64,000 nt of DNA from Psychrobacter sp. NG254. GTDB taxonomy: Bacteria; Pseudomonadota; Gammaproteobacteria; Pseudomonadales; Moraxellaceae. The notes below the pieces were generated by a model. The model was not told the origin of the DNA. It did not search any database and worked only from the letters and a program-made list of their open reading frames with translations. The stretch spans positions 248,001 to 312,000 of the forward strand of contig NZ_JADHDA010000003.1 in assembly GCF_015277735.1 (NCBI RefSeq), given 5' to 3'. Positions 1 through 10,126 of this stretch are shown here, piece after piece; the stretch's first letter is position 1, and every line of letters begins with the position of its first letter. A program made the position numbers and the translations under genes.

Positions 1-1
1 A

Positions 2-1009
2 CTTTTGTCAGCGATGCTGAGTGTCACACTAGGCCTTACCGCATGCTCGTCACCAAGCTCAGAGAGTAGCGATGCCGCTGCTACAGATAGTACTGCAACG
101 GATAGCGCAGCGACTGACACTGCTGCTGATAAGCTAGATACCAAATTTCTTACCATCGCGACCGGCGGTGCATCAGGCCCTTACAACATCATCGGTACGT
201 CATTGTCTGAAGTCTATGTCAAAACCTTTGGGGTTAACTCAAAGACGCAAACCACGGGTGCTTCAGTTGAAAACGTCAATCTATTGACCCAAGGCAAAGT
301 GGACATGGTATTGGCGCTTAGTGACGTGGTCACAGATGCTGTTGAAGGCAAAAACAACTTTGAGAAGCCAATCACTAACATTCAACAGATTGCTGTTCTG
401 TACCCTAATGTCGTGCAAATCGTAACGACGAAAAAATCTGGCATCAAAAATATTGAAGATTTAAAAGGCAAGCGTATTGCTGTTGGTGATCAAGGCTCTG
501 GAACAGAGGTAAATGCTCGTACCTTGCTAGAAGGGTTCGGCATTACATATGATGATGTGACAGTCGATTACCTAGGCTTTGCAGAAGCGGCAGATGGCAT
601 GAAAGCGGGTAAAATTGAAGCAGCATTCTTTAGTAGTGGCCTACCAAATTCATCTTTGATGGAGTTAGAGCAAGGCTTAGATTTACAGATTGTCACGATC
701 AACCAAGACAAGCTAAAAGAAATCATCGCGACCAAGCCTTATTTCAAAACTTTTGAGATTCCTGTTGGCACCTATGGTAACGAAGCTGCTATTCCAACTG
801 CTGCAATCATGAATGCGCTATTGGTCAGCTCTGACTTGTCTGAAGCTGATGGTTACAAATTAACCAAAGCGTTATTTGATAATTTAGAGGGTCTAAAAAC
901 CGCTCACCAAGCAGCCAACGACATCAGCCTAGCAACCGCTCGTGAAGGCATGGTCGCTCCAATCCATCCTGGTGCTAAAAAATACTATGACGAACAAGCA
1001 GCCAAGTAA
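2..1009 (+). CDS. TAXI-family TRAP transporter solute-binding lipoprotein (5' end outside window)
   Basis: Periplasmic substrate-binding subunit of a TRAP transporter of the TAXI class. The frame is open to the left edge, so the true start lies outside. The visible N-terminus carries the end of a lipoprotein signal with the lipobox LTAC followed by a Ser/Ala/Thr-rich linker of about 30 residues. The mature part begins with the family hallmark TIATGGASGPYNIIGTSLSE and keeps the type II periplasmic-binding layout (KSGIKNIEDLKGKRIAVGDQGSGTE is typical). Characterised TAXI proteins bind glutamate, glutamine or dicarboxylates; the substrate here cannot be read from sequence. The last codons overlap the start of the DUF1850 gene, so the three genes form one operon. 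Confidence 0.93.
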   Translation, partial: LLSAMLSVTLGLTACSSPSSESSDAAATDSTATDSAATDTAADKLDTKFLTIATGGASGPYNIIGTSLSEVYVKTFGVNSKTQTTGASVENVNLLTQGKVDMVLALSDVVTDAVEGKNNFEKPITNIQQIAVLYPNVVQIVTTKKSGIKNIEDLKGKRIAVGDQGSGTEVNARTLLEGFGITYDDVTVDYLGFAEAADGMKAGKIEAAFFSSGLPNSSLMELEQGLDLQIVTINQDKLKEIIATKPYFKTFEIPVGTYGNEAAIPTAAIMNALLVSSDLSEADGYKLTKALFDNLEGLKTAHQAANDISLATAREGMVAPIHPGAKKYYDEQAAK

Positions 1010-1547
1010 TTCATTAGGGCTAACAGCTGGCGCGGCATTGATTGCCGCGCTGGTTTTTTTTACGTTATGGATGGGCACCGCTTATCAATCTGTTGTCGAA
1101 GTACGAGTTGTGGGTTTAGAAGGAGACGATAAGGTATGCTACTTTGTCGAACCTGACTTTCAACTGCGCTGGATACATTCTGTAGAAAAGCAGTGGTGGG
1201 AGGAGCAGTACCAGCGTATTGACGAAAGCGGTACGGAAAAAGGTACATTGCTACTGACCACCACGTATTTTGAAGCATTTGGTGCAGGTACTCCTTCTAC
1301 CGAAACGCTTGCCCCTATACAAAAGCCTGGCTATTTGGGCTATCAAATTAACGAAAAATTGCCAAATCTCAACTGGGTTGTCTCTCGACTGACCAAAGGT
1401 GAGATTGATTATGGCAACCATCGTTTTTTGATTCACCAGTGGGTGCCAGACTATTCTGAAGTAATAATCATGCCGAAAATGTATGGTTTCATTGATAGAT
1501 TTAACAAGGACTTTTGTCATGACCTCCCAAGTGACGGATCACGGTAG
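987..1547 (+). CDS. DUF1850 domain-containing membrane-anchored protein
   Basis: A 186-aa protein whose ATG at 987 lies inside the end of the upstream binding-protein gene. The open frame extends upstream, but 987 puts the hydrophobic segment (GLTAGAALIAALVFFTLWMG) at residues 10-29, as expected for an N-terminal anchor. The rest has the DUF1850 pattern, with RWIHSVEKQWWEEQY near residue 55. DUF1850 genes are regularly found between the binding protein and the membrane subunit of TAXI TRAP systems; their biochemical role is unknown. The 3' end overlaps the start of the next gene by 29 nt, which suggests translational coupling. Confidence 0.85.
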   Translation: MTNKQPSNSLGLTAGAALIAALVFFTLWMGTAYQSVVEVRVVGLEGDDKVCYFVEPDFQLRWIHSVEKQWWEEQYQRIDESGTEKGTLLLTTTYFEAFGAGTPSTETLAPIQKPGYLGYQINEKLPNLNWVVSRLTKGEIDYGNHRFLIHQWVPDYSEVIIMPKMYGFIDRFNKDFCHDLPSDGSR

Positions 1548-3561
1548 CGTAACTACCATGCCAGACGCTCATGTTGATACAGACGCTGAAGCGGCGGCGA
1601 ACAACAAAGCGGTATTGGAAAAATATGACCGAGAGTCAATCACGCGTCATATTACCCAAGGACCAGTGAAATATTTGATTGCTGGGGTTTGTATACTCTA
1701 TTCGCTATTTCACCTTTATATCACCTTTAATCCAATGCCAGCATTGCTACAACGCTCTGTACACGTGGGCGTTGGTTTCGCATTGATATTCTTGATCTTC
1801 CCTGCTAGCAAAAAAAGTAGCCGAAAAAGTGTGGCATGGTATGACTGGATTTGGTTTGCGCTGTCGCTATCTGGCATGGGCTATCTGATTTATGAATATC
1901 AAGATATTGTGACCTCACGTGGCGGCATGGCAAATCAAGTCGATGTGATATTTTCACTGATTACTGTGGTCTGCGTGTTAGAGGGCAGTCGCCGTATCAC
2001 AGGTTGGATTTTGCCAATATTGGCAGGGATATTCTTGGCTTATCCCTTTGTCAGTCATTTGGATTTTATGCCAGATAGGCTGCTGACTCGTCCTTATGAC
2101 ATGGGTGATATCTTTGGTCAATTATTCTTAAAAACTGAAGGCTTATACTCTGTTGCGATTGGCGCATCGGTCACGTTTATTTTCCTATTCATTCTCTTTG
2201 GCGCGTTCTTAGCACGCTCGGGAATGGGACAGCTGTTCAATGATTTGGCACTAGCCATCGCCGGTCATAAAAAGGGCGGGCCTGCAAAAGTAGCGGTCAT
2301 CTCTAGTGGCTTTATGGGCAGTATCAACGGCTCTGCATTATCGAATGTGGTCAGTACCGGTGCCTTCACCATTCCGTTGATGAAAAAGGTTGGCTATCAC
2401 AAAGATTTTGCCGGTGCAGTTGAGGCAAGTGCCTCAGTTGGCGGGCAGATATTACCACCGATTATGGGCGCGAGTGCGTTCATCATGGCGGAGACAACAG
2501 GATTGCCTTATAGCACGATTGCATTGGCCGCGTTACTGCCTGCGATTTTGTACTATCTTGGTGTGATTGCACAGGTGCATTTTCGCGCTGGACGCCGTGA
2601 TCTAAAAGGCATCGCCAAAGAAAACTTGCCAGCGGTAAAAGAAGTATTAAAAGCCCGTGGTCATATGCTACTACCGATTGTGTTTTTGGTTTTCTTATTA
2701 ATCAAAAATGTCCCTGTCGGTTATGCAGCGGCTTATACCATTGGGTTCACCGTTGTGATCAGTATGTTACGTGCTGAGACTCGCATGGGGTTGTCTGATA
2801 TCTTAGGCGCACTAGAGGATGGCGCTCGCCAGTCACTAGCGGTAATGGCGGCTTGTGCGGTCGTCGGTATTATCATTGGGGTGGTTAGTCTGACCAGCTT
2901 TGGTACAGTGATGACATCCTCTATTGTGACATTAGGTGCAGGGTCGTTATTCTTTACGCTCATCTTAACCATGTTAGCATCGATGGTTTTGGGCATGGGT
3001 CTACCTTCTATTCCTGCCTATATCATTACGGCGACGATGGCAGCACCTGCCCTAGCTGGCTTTGATATTCCGATTTTATCAGCGCACATGTTTGTTTTCT
3101 ACTTTGGTATCTTTGCAAATATCACACCGCCTGTCTGTCTAGCAGCCTTTGCGGGTGCGGGTATCTCTGGCGGCGATCCGATGAAGACAGGGTTCTTGTC
3201 ACTCAAACTGGCACTTGCCGGATTCATCGTACCGTTTATGTTTATCTATAACCCAACGATGTTGATGATTGATCCAACAGGTTTGGCAGTCACAGCGAAA
3301 GAGTTCCCATTACCCCCTATTGTAGATATTATCACCGTGGTCGTGACGTCAATCACTGGTGTGATTGCACTCAGCGCTGCGCTTGAGGGATATTTTAGAG
3401 GTAATATGAATACTGTGACTCGTATTATCTTAACGATTGGTGCGTTGTTATTGATTTATCCTGAGATGATGACAGGTATCGTTGGAGGCGCTATTGTTCT
3501 TGGTATTGCAGTATTTAATATTAAGACGAGTGAAGCACCGAAACCGACTGTTAGTGTGTAG
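1519..3561 (+). CDS. TRAP transporter fused permease subunit (DctQM type, TAXI class)
   Basis: A 680-aa inner-membrane protein joining the small four-helix (DctQ-like) and large (DctM-like) TRAP permease subunits in one chain, the usual state in TAXI systems. The start at 1519 is chosen because AAGGA at 1506-1510 lies 8 nt upstream. The first 60 residues are polar and cytosolic, followed by many hydrophobic segments. Motifs typical of DctM are visible: SSGFMGSINGSALSNVVSTG, EASASVGGQILPPIMGASAF and MVLGMGLPSIPAYI. It should use the sodium gradient to import the ligand delivered by the upstream lipoprotein. No terminator is visible after the stop; the IS982 element starts 66 nt downstream. Confidence 0.93.
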   Translation: MTSQVTDHGSVTTMPDAHVDTDAEAAANNKAVLEKYDRESITRHITQGPVKYLIAGVCILYSLFHLYITFNPMPALLQRSVHVGVGFALIFLIFPASKKSSRKSVAWYDWIWFALSLSGMGYLIYEYQDIVTSRGGMANQVDVIFSLITVVCVLEGSRRITGWILPILAGIFLAYPFVSHLDFMPDRLLTRPYDMGDIFGQLFLKTEGLYSVAIGASVTFIFLFILFGAFLARSGMGQLFNDLALAIAGHKKGGPAKVAVISSGFMGSINGSALSNVVSTGAFTIPLMKKVGYHKDFAGAVEASASVGGQILPPIMGASAFIMAETTGLPYSTIALAALLPAILYYLGVIAQVHFRAGRRDLKGIAKENLPAVKEVLKARGHMLLPIVFLVFLLIKNVPVGYAAAYTIGFTVVISMLRAETRMGLSDILGALEDGARQSLAVMAACAVVGIIIGVVSLTSFGTVMTSSIVTLGAGSLFFTLILTMLASMVLGMGLPSIPAYIITATMAAPALAGFDIPILSAHMFVFYFGIFANITPPVCLAAFAGAGISGGDPMKTGFLSLKLALAGFIVPFMFIYNPTMLMIDPTGLAVTAKEFPLPPIVDIITVVVTSITGVIALSAALEGYFRGNMNTVTRIILTIGALLLIYPEMMTGIVGGAIVLGIAVFNIKTSEAPKPTVSV

Positions 3562-3627
3562 CTGTGAATATCTAGTACCAACCACAAATTATATGAGTAG
3601 CTGTGTCGAACAAGTTTATTCTAAATA

Positions 3628-4653
3628 ACCCCAGTTCGGGATAAGCCGATCTGTAAATCATTGATACTATTTATAATGTGGCGACTTGCCTTTGCTGAGT
3701 CATGTTTTTAATAGTGGGTTTATAGGGAAACCAGCAATAAGCAATCAAACCTGACAGCAAGTTTGTGATAAAACCCGTGACACTACGATGGCGTGAATGC
3801 TCAATCTGACACAAGTTTTTCAGCTCCCCAAACACCGTCTCAACCGAAGAGCGATGATTGAGTAGCACCTCATCCATAGGCTCAAGTACTTGCGGTTTCA
3901 TATTACACCGCATTTTGGTTATCAGCTTAGTATCACTATTATTTGTAAGCCACGCGCCTAGTGCTTTACTGATATAGCCTCTATCACCGAATAGCTTACC
4001 AAACAAAGGCGTTGCCATATCCTTAACAGGTGCTCTATCATCAGTATTACCCGCAGTGACTTTGACGGAGACCAGCTCACCTTTATGATTGATAATGGCG
4101 TGTAGCTTAAAACCGTAAAACCAACCCATGCTACTTTTACCTCGGGTTGCAAGTCCTTCAAAGACTTTATGACGGTAAATACGCTTGTTATGACAAACCG
4201 CTATCTTGGTTGAATCAATATAACTGATACCCGTACAGTCGCCCATCATGCTTTGCAAGTAGCTACATAAAGGCATGACACTACGCGGCACAAGCTCTAT
4301 AAATCGCGAGTAGCTCGGCAGATTTGGAAACTCCCGTTTCATCATGCCAAGCATGTGATGGTAGTAAAACGCCTTAAACTGTCGATAACGTAATTGATGA
4401 AACAGTATCAAGACCGTCATTATTTCTGCTACACTTATCTTGCATGCTCTTAATCTTTGGTGTCCCGTTGCGATTAAGTGAGCCTCAAACTTAGGTTTGA
4501 ATTGTTGATAAAAGTCGTCAATATGGCAGTATAGTTCGGTTAGGTTGTCCATGTAAGAAGTCCTTTTTGCTTAAGTGGTCTTGGTAAACTTACTTTAGCA
4601 ACTTCGGACTTCTTTTTTTATCTTTTTTTTGAGCGCTTATCCCGAACTGGGGT
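3628..4653 (-). mobile_element. IS982-family insertion sequence, complete
   Basis: A 1026-bp element with perfect 19-bp terminal inverted repeats (ACCCCAGTTCGGGATAAGC at 3628-3646 and its complement at 4635-4653). It is flanked by the 6-bp direct repeat TAAATA (3622-3627 and 4654-4659), a target-site duplication. It carries one transposase gene on the minus strand. Length, ACCC-type ends and the transposase all fit the IS982 family. The matching ends and clean duplication imply a fairly recent insertion, between the TRAP operon and lipA. Confidence 0.95.
3671..4552 (-). CDS. IS982-family transposase
   Basis: A 293-aa transposase with the family DDE core: SYIDSTKIAVC (first Asp, near residue 113), LFGDRGYISKALG (second Asp, near residue 192) and HRSSVETVFGELKN (Glu, near residue 238). 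The N-terminal 100 residues match the IS982 DNA-binding region (CKISVAEIMTVLILFHQLRYR). The frame is full length and uninterrupted, and it fills the element, so the copy is probably active or was until recently. No other gene is carried. Confidence 0.95.
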   Translation of the reverse strand: MDNLTELYCHIDDFYQQFKPKFEAHLIATGHQRLRACKISVAEIMTVLILFHQLRYRQFKAFYYHHMLGMMKREFPNLPSYSRFIELVPRSVMPLCSYLQSMMGDCTGISYIDSTKIAVCHNKRIYRHKVFEGLATRGKSSMGWFYGFKLHAIINHKGELVSVKVTAGNTDDRAPVKDMATPLFGKLFGDRGYISKALGAWLTNNSDTKLITKMRCNMKPQVLEPMDEVLLNHRSSVETVFGELKNLCQIEHSRHRSVTGFITNLLSGLIAYCWFPYKPTIKNMTQQRQVATL

Positions 4654-4780
4654 TAAATAAGTAATACTACTACTTGTTTTCATGGCTACTCAAATTTTTG
4701 TGAATGGATATAAACGTAGAATGTCTAAGTTTTACACTTAAACATAGATATCTTTTACATTGATACTTTAAATCAGTCAT

Positions 4781-4820
4781 AAAAAAGGGTGAATAACAAA
4801 TTTGTTATTCACCCTTTTTG
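4781..4820 (-). terminator. Bidirectional intrinsic terminator downstream of lipA
   Basis: A perfect hairpin: AAAAAGGGTGAATAACAAA followed directly by its complement, with T-runs on either strand. It lies 40 nt past the lipA stop and also separates lipA from the IS element. Confidence 0.85.
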
Positions 4821-4859
4821 TATGCTTAGCGAATACTTTATATCCGCTGTATGGTCAGA

Positions 4860-5903
4860 TTAGCAGCCCAATTTACCTTCTGCTGCTAATGCTTTTTTGC
4901 TACGGATAGGTGCAGGGCAGTCTTCGCCGTAGTACTGACGATCGGCAAAGTAGCTTGAGCGTACCATTGGGCCTGCCCAAATATTAAAGAAGCCGATTTT
5001 TTTGCCATAGTCCATATAACGTTGGAATTCATCTGGATGGACATAACGATCGACAGGCGCATGGTTTTTGCTAGGTTGTAGATACTGACCAACCGTGATC
5101 ATATCCACATTATGTGCCTTTAAATCATCAAGCAGCGCATAAATCTCTTCTTCGGTCTCACCAAGGCCAACCATAAAGCCGCATTTGGTCGCGATATCAG
5201 GACGGCGCTCTTTATATAGCTTGAGTAAATCAAGTGAATGCTGGTAATCAGAACCCGGACGGAATGCTTTATACAGACGTGGCACCGTTTCGATATTGTG
5301 GTTAAACACATCGGGCGGCGTTTCCGTTAGCAAATCTAACGCAACATCCATACGACCACGGAAATCAGGTACCAATATTTCAATTAAGCAGTTCGGGCTA
5401 AGCGCTCTAGATTCATTGAGTACTTCGACGAAATGCGCTGCGCCGCCATCTTTGAGATCATCACGATCGACAGAAGTGATAACAGCATATTTGAGTTGTA
5501 AGCCCAAGATGGTTTCAGCAGTATGGCGTGGCTCATCAGCATCTAGCTCATTTGGACGACCATGGCCGACATCACAGAACGGGCAGCGACGCGTACAGAT
5601 ATCGCCCATAATCATAAAGGTCGCCGTACCATCAGCGAAGCACTGCGGCAGGTTAGGGCAGGCGGCTTCTTCACAGACCGTATAGAGCTTTTGCTCACGC
5701 AGCGTTGACTTGATACGAGCCACTTCAGCAGGTGATGACATTTTTACCCGAATCCAATCTGGCTTTTTCTTAGCCTCAATGGTGGGAATCACTTTAATTG
5801 GGATACGGGCAACTTTGTCATAGCCTCGCAGCTTTTCGCCTTGAATGGCTTTTTTTGGTTTGGCTTTAGCAGCAGGTACATGCGTTTGTACGGCAGTTGT
5901 CAT
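4860..5903 (-). CDS. lipA: Lipoyl synthase
   Basis: A radical-SAM enzyme that inserts two sulfurs into protein-bound octanoyl groups to make lipoyl cofactor for the 2-oxoacid dehydrogenases and the glycine cleavage system. Both iron-sulfur motifs are present: the auxiliary-cluster [13 protein letters not shown] and the radical-[16 protein letters not shown] (CxxxCxxC). The C-terminal [12 protein letters not shown] contains the conserved Ser that ligates the auxiliary cluster. At 347 aa it has an N-terminal extension of some 25 residues, rich in Lys and Ala, relative to the E. coli enzyme. lipB is not adjacent. A perfect terminator follows, and an unusual repeat-flanked hairpin lies in the leader. 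Confidence 0.97.
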   Translation of the reverse strand: MTTAVQTHVPAAKAKPKKAIQGEKLRGYDKVARIPIKVIPTIEAKKKPDWIRVKMSSPAEVARIKSTLREQKLYTVCEEAACPNLPQCFADGTATFMIMGDICTRRCPFCDVGHGRPNELDADEPRHTAETILGLQLKYAVITSVDRDDLKDGGAAHFVEVLNESRALSPNCLIEILVPDFRGRMDVALDLLTETPPDVFNHNIETVPRLYKAFRPGSDYQHSLDLLKLYKERRPDIATKCGFMVGLGETEEEIYALLDDLKAHNVDMITVGQYLQPSKNHAPVDRYVHPDEFQRYMDYGKKIGFFNIWAGPMVRSSYFADRQYYGEDCPAPIRSKKALAAEGKLGC

Positions 5904-5904
5904 A

Positions 5905-5953
5905 ATGGAATTATCTCTTAACCCTTTATACTATAAGGGTTTATGGAATTATC
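5905..5953 (-). promoter_or_regulatory. Repeat-flanked hairpin in the lipA leader
   Basis: Just upstream of the lipA ATG, an 11-nt direct repeat (ATGGAATTATC at 5905-5915 and 5943-5953 on the plus strand) flanks a short palindrome (AACCCTT at 5920-5926, AAGGGTT at 5935-5941). The arrangement is clear; a role as operator or mRNA structure is inference. No good Shine-Dalgarno sequence is seen immediately before the lipA start, so the hairpin may affect ribosome access. Confidence 0.35.
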
Positions 5954-6051
5954 AGAATGTTTTATTAATGGCGATATTATAGCAGAAATTTGGCAGTCAA
6001 TTTTGGAACAATATCGTTAAGATTACTACGACTTGTCTCTTTACCATAGTT

Positions 6052-6447
6052 TTAAATATCTATGTTAATCTCTAACTCATTCAGTATATCTATAGCGGCG
6101 CGAAACGCTTCTTGGGTGGCGGGTGCACCGCAGTAGGGCAAGCTATGCATCAATACTTCTCGAATCTCAGCGACACTGGCACCATTATTAATCGCGCCTC
6201 GAATATGGCCTTTTAACTCAGTTGGGCTTTTTTGGGCAATCAAAAAAGCGATAGTGATTAATGATCGATATTTGCGCGGCAGTACTGAGTCATCTTGCCA
6301 TGTGCTGCCCCAAGCGTGTTCAATGATCCAGTCTTGTAGCGGCTGGGTAAATCCTGTGGCAGCATCAAGTGAGCGCTTCACGTGTGCCTCACCCATGACC
6401 TCAGTGCGTACTTTTAGCCCATTGTCATAGTTGGTGCTATCGTCCAT
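6052..6447 (-). CDS. Carboxymuconolactone decarboxylase family protein (PcaC-like)
   Basis: A 131-aa single-domain protein of the CMD/AhpD fold, the same length as gamma-carboxymuconolactone decarboxylase (PcaC). The sequence runs through the PcaC-like core: PLQDWIIEHAWGSTWQ, LPRKYRSLITIAFLIA, HIRGAINNGASVAEIREVLM and HSLPYCGAPATQEAFR. The His in the last segment matches the conserved family position, and there is no CxxC of the peroxidase-type AhpD group. No other protocatechuate genes lie nearby, so a role in beta-ketoadipate catabolism is not supported by context and the substrate is open. It stands alone between lipA and acnB. Confidence 0.82.
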   Translation of the reverse strand: MDDSTNYDNGLKVRTEVMGEAHVKRSLDAATGFTQPLQDWIIEHAWGSTWQDDSVLPRKYRSLITIAFLIAQKSPTELKGHIRGAINNGASVAEIREVLMHSLPYCGAPATQEAFRAAIDILNELEINIDI

Positions 6448-6782
6448 ATCGGCATCCTTAGTATTTATTGAAGGTATCTCTTACAGAGTTGCATAACAGT
6501 CATATGGTGACTGTATGCTCATAAAGCAAGTAATCATTATTAACAATAATCAATGGGACATCACTGATAATGGGGCATGCAACGCTATTGTAGAGGGCAC
6601 TATTTTTATAATAAATGTTCGATATGGCCTTACTATCCGCCTTTTACTGGCTGAGCCATTAACATTTAGAGCGTTTTAAGCTATGATTGCACCAATAATT
6701 ATTCCCTATAGTATATCGACGCAGGCAGTCATGCTGACTACCCACGTAATGTGCTAAACCCCAACTAACGAGGACGACTATT
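6448..6782. other. Gene-free divergent region between the CMD-like gene and acnB
   Basis: This 335-bp AT-rich stretch must hold the acnB promoter and probably that of the leftward CMD-like gene. No clear -35/-10 pair with normal spacing, operator or RNA gene could be identified by eye. A GAGGA sequence at 6770-6774 serves as the acnB ribosome-binding site. Confidence 0.5.
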
Positions 6783-9386
6783 GTGTTAGAAGCTTATCGT
6801 AAACATGTCGAAGAACGTGCTGAGCTAGGAACGGTTCCGCTACCACTGAACGAAAAACAAGTAGTAGAGTTGGTTGAACTCCTAAAAACGCCACCTACAG
6901 GTGAAGATGCGTTTTTGATGAACCTGCTAGAGAACCGTATCCCTGCTGGTGTTGATCAAGCAGCATATGTTAAAGCAGCATTTTTGGCCGCTATCTTGAA
7001 AGGTGAAACCTCATCACCACTTATCAGTAAGCAAAAAGCGGTTCAAATCCTAGGTACTATGCAAGGTGGCTACAACGTTCAACCATTGGTTGCAGCACTA
7101 GATGACGCGGAAGTAGCACAAGACGCTGCTGAAGCATTGAAAAAGACGTTGCTAGTATTTGACGCGTTCAATGACGTGACTGAAAAAGCAGAAGCGGGCA
7201 ACACTATTGCAAAAGAAGTGGTTCAGTCTTGGGCTGACGCAGAATGGTTCTTGAACCGTGCTGAAGTACCGAAAAAGACCACGTATACGACATTCAAAAT
7301 CACTGGTGAGACCAACACCGATGACTTGTCACCTGCGCAAGATGCGTGGAGCCGTCCTGATATTCCATTGCATTCACTAGCCATGCACAAAAACTCTCGT
7401 GACGGCATCACTGCTGATGACGAAGGCGTTGTGGGCCCAATGAAGCAGATCGAAGAACTGAAAAAAATAGGCCATCAATTGGCGTATGTTGGTGATGTCG
7501 TCGGTACGGGTTCTAGCCGTAAGTCTGCAACCAACTCAGTACTTTGGTTAATGGGCGATGATATCCCTAACGTGCCAAACAAACGTGGTGGCGGTCTGGT
7601 ATTGGGTAACAACATTGCGCCTATCTTCTTTAACACGATGGAAGATTCTGGTGCATTACCAATCGAAAAAGTGAATGTTGATAATCTAAACATGGGTGAT
7701 GTGTTTGACATCTATCCGTACGAAGGCAAAATCACTAAGCATGATTCTGATGAAGTACTATCAACTTTCGAGTTAAACTCGCCAACATTGCTTGATGAAG
7801 TACGTGCTGGTGGCCGTATTCCATTGATCGTTGGTCGTGGTTTGACTAACCGTGCTCGTGAGTACATGGGTCTTGGACATTCAGATATCTTTGCTAAGCC
7901 AGAAGAGCCAGCGGATACTGGTAAAGGCTTCACGCTAGCACAGAAAATGGTTGGTAAAGCTTGTGGCCTGACAGGCGTACGTCCAGGTATGTACTGTGAG
8001 CCTAAGATGACTACTGTCGGCTCTCAGGATACGACTGGTCCGATGACGCGTGATGAGCTAAAAGACTTGGCATGTTTGGGTTTCCAAGCGGATCTCGTGA
8101 TGCAGTCATTCTGTCATACTGCTGCTTATCCAAAGCCAGTTGACGTTGAAACTCAGCACACACTACCTGACTTTATCATGAACCGTGGCGGCGTCAGCTT
8201 GCGTCCAGGTGATGGTATCATTCACTCATGGTTGAACCGTATGCTACTTCCAGATACTGTTGGTACTGGTGGTGACTCGCATACTCGTTTCCCAATGGGT
8301 ATCTCGTTCCCAGCGGGTTCTGGTTTGGTTGCTTTCGCAGCTGCGACTGGTGTGATGCCACTTGATATGCCTGAATCTGTCCGTGTTCGTTTTGTTGGTG
8401 AGCGTCAAGCTGGTATCACGCTACGTGACCTAGTACATGCGATCCCTTATCAAGCGATCAAAGAAGGGTACTTGACTGTTGATAAGAAAGGTAAAATCAA
8501 CGAGTTCAACGGCCGTATTCTTGAGATTGAAGGTCTAGAAGATTTGACTGCTGAGCAAGCGTTTGAATTGTCTGATGCCTCAGCTGAGCGTAGTGCTGCT
8601 GGTTGTACCATCACGCTATCTGAAGCGTCAGTGACTGAGTATCTAAACTCAAACATCACGCTGCTTAAGTGGATGATCTCAGAAGGCTATGGCGATGCAC
8701 GTACGATCAGCCGCCGCGTTGAGCAAATGCAAGAGTGGCTAGCGAATCCAAGCCTATTGCGTGCTGATGCTGATGCTGAATACGCGATTGACATCACGAT
8801 TGATATGTCAGATATCAAAGAGCCTATCCTTTGCTGCCCGAACGATCCAGATGATGCTAAGACACTAGCAGATGTGGCTGGCGATACCATTGATGAAGTA
8901 TTCATTGGTTCATGTATGACCAACATTGGTCATTTCCGTGCCGCTGGTAAATTGCTACAAGACGTACCAGCAGGAAGCCTGAAGACTCGTCTATGGATTG
9001 CACCGCCTACTAAGATGGATGCACGCCAGTTAATGGAAGAAGGCTACTACAACATCTATGCTCAAGCCGGTGCTCGTACTGAGATGCCAGGTTGTTCACT
9101 ATGCATGGGTAACCAGGCACGTATCGCACCGAAGTCTACTGCGGTATCGACCTCAACCCGTAACTTCCCGAACCGTTTGGGTCAAGGCGCTAACGTATAC
9201 CTAGCATCAGCTGAGCTTGCTGCTGTTGCTGCAGTACTTGGTAAATTGCCTACCAACGAAGAGTATCAGCAGTATGCTGGCATGCTAGACAGCATGGGTG
9301 AGGAAGTGTATCAATACATGAACTTCGACCGTATGTCAGACTATACTGAAGAAGCAGACAAAATTAACGTTGCTCAATTGAGCTAA
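6783..9386 (+). CDS. acnB: Aconitate hydratase B
   Basis: The main TCA-cycle aconitase, interconverting citrate and isocitrate, with an oxygen-labile [4Fe-4S] cluster. The 867-aa protein begins [16 protein letters not shown] and aligns with E. coli AcnB from its first residue, which supports the GTG start at 6783 with GAGGA 8 nt upstream. The AcnB layout is visible: N-terminal HEAT-like domain (about 1-160), swivelling domain (about 165-385) and catalytic domains after 385. Cluster ligands are in SCMTNIGHF and [11 protein letters not shown] near the C-terminus. The gene is monocistronic and ends at a strong terminator. AcnB proteins can bind mRNA when the cluster is lost; this is family knowledge only. 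Confidence 0.98.
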   Translation: MLEAYRKHVEERAELGTVPLPLNEKQVVELVELLKTPPTGEDAFLMNLLENRIPAGVDQAAYVKAAFLAAILKGETSSPLISKQKAVQILGTMQGGYNVQPLVAALDDAEVAQDAAEALKKTLLVFDAFNDVTEKAEAGNTIAKEVVQSWADAEWFLNRAEVPKKTTYTTFKITGETNTDDLSPAQDAWSRPDIPLHSLAMHKNSRDGITADDEGVVGPMKQIEELKKIGHQLAYVGDVVGTGSSRKSATNSVLWLMGDDIPNVPNKRGGGLVLGNNIAPIFFNTMEDSGALPIEKVNVDNLNMGDVFDIYPYEGKITKHDSDEVLSTFELNSPTLLDEVRAGGRIPLIVGRGLTNRAREYMGLGHSDIFAKPEEPADTGKGFTLAQKMVGKACGLTGVRPGMYCEPKMTTVGSQDTTGPMTRDELKDLACLGFQADLVMQSFCHTAAYPKPVDVETQHTLPDFIMNRGGVSLRPGDGIIHSWLNRMLLPDTVGTGGDSHTRFPMGISFPAGSGLVAFAAATGVMPLDMPESVRVRFVGERQAGITLRDLVHAIPYQAIKEGYLTVDKKGKINEFNGRILEIEGLEDLTAEQAFELSDASAERSAAGCTITLSEASVTEYLNSNITLLKWMISEGYGDARTISRRVEQMQEWLANPSLLRADADAEYAIDITIDMSDIKEPILCCPNDPDDAKTLADVAGDTIDEVFIGSCMTNIGHFRAAGKLLQDVPAGSLKTRLWIAPPTKMDARQLMEEGYYNIYAQAGARTEMPGCSLCMGNQARIAPKSTAVSTSTRNFPNRLGQGANVYLASAELAAVAAVLGKLPTNEEYQQYAGMLDSMGEEVYQYMNFDRMSDYTEEADKINVAQLS

Positions 9387-9423
9387 TGTTGGTTAAAGCT
9401 TAAGTGCATTGTTTCTAAGTTTT

Positions 9424-9459
9424 AAAAAACCCCGTATCGTCATGATGCGGGGTTTTTTG
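9424..9459 (+). terminator. Intrinsic terminator after acnB
   Basis: AAAAAACCCCGTATC and GATGCGGGGTTTTTT form a GC-rich stem followed by a T-run, 38 nt after the acnB stop. Confidence 0.88.
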
Positions 9460-9574
9460 TATAAAATTAAAAAGCGAGTAGTTATTTACAAACTTTTATT
9501 GAGTATCTATACTCAACGTTGTGGCTGTTCAACTGTACGATTTTTAATAAGCGAGAGTTTTGAGGACAAATATT

Positions 9575-10015
9575 ATGGAACGTAAAGTTATGCTTGATAA
9601 AGCGACACCGCCACCATTACCCAACTCCGTTAGGGCTAATAATAGTGCTGAGGCAAACTATGGCATCATTGACTGGTTTAAAAAGTGCTTACGCAATTAT
9701 GTGAATTTTTCGGGTCGTGCTCGCCGCAAAGAGTATTGGTACTTTTTTCTAGTACAGATGGGTGTGGTCATCGTTGCTATGTTGTTAGATGCCATCATAT
9801 TCAGCTCAGAGACAGGTTTATTTTATATAGTCGCGGTGCTTGGTTTATTTTTGCCTGGTCTGGCTGTGACTATCCGCCGCTTACATGACACTAGCCGCTC
9901 AGGATGGTGGTTTTTGATAGGTGTGGTGCCACTGATAGGCTCTATTATATTACTGGTATTTTTAGCGAGTGACACCAAGCCTGAAACCAATAAATGGGGT
10001 CTGCCAGCAAAATAG
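9575..10015 (+). CDS. DUF805 domain-containing membrane protein
   Basis: A 146-aa small integral membrane protein. The start at 9575 is chosen because GAGGA lies 8 nt upstream; an in-frame TTG at 9560 is less likely. After about 35 polar residues comes the DUF805 signature NYVNFSGRARRKEYWYF. Three hydrophobic segments follow (about residues 60-80, 86-106 and 116-136), with RRLHDTSRSGWW between the last two. DUF805 proteins are widespread in bacteria and have no established function. The gene is flanked by terminators and appears to be transcribed alone. Confidence 0.9.
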   Translation: MERKVMLDKATPPPLPNSVRANNSAEANYGIIDWFKKCLRNYVNFSGRARRKEYWYFFLVQMGVVIVAMLLDAIIFSSETGLFYIVAVLGLFLPGLAVTIRRLHDTSRSGWWFLIGVVPLIGSIILLVFLASDTKPETNKWGLPAK

Positions 10016-10101
10016 TATGTCTTAAAAGAGGCGCTAATCGTTAATAAGAATGCTTACACCTGTTTACAAATGTGCTCACTGATTTTTTACGCGATTTTCT
10101 G

Positions 10102-10107
10102 TATAAT
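10102..10107 (+). promoter_or_regulatory. Candidate -10 element (TATAAT) for the PACE-family gene
   Basis: A perfect TATAAT lies 20 nt before the GTG at 10127, with no clear -35 hexamer. Initiation would fall near 10114, giving a leader of only about 13 nt for the GTG start or about 67 nt for the ATG at 10181. Confidence 0.4.
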
Positions 10108-10126
10108 ATAGGAGCAGGCGGAAACC

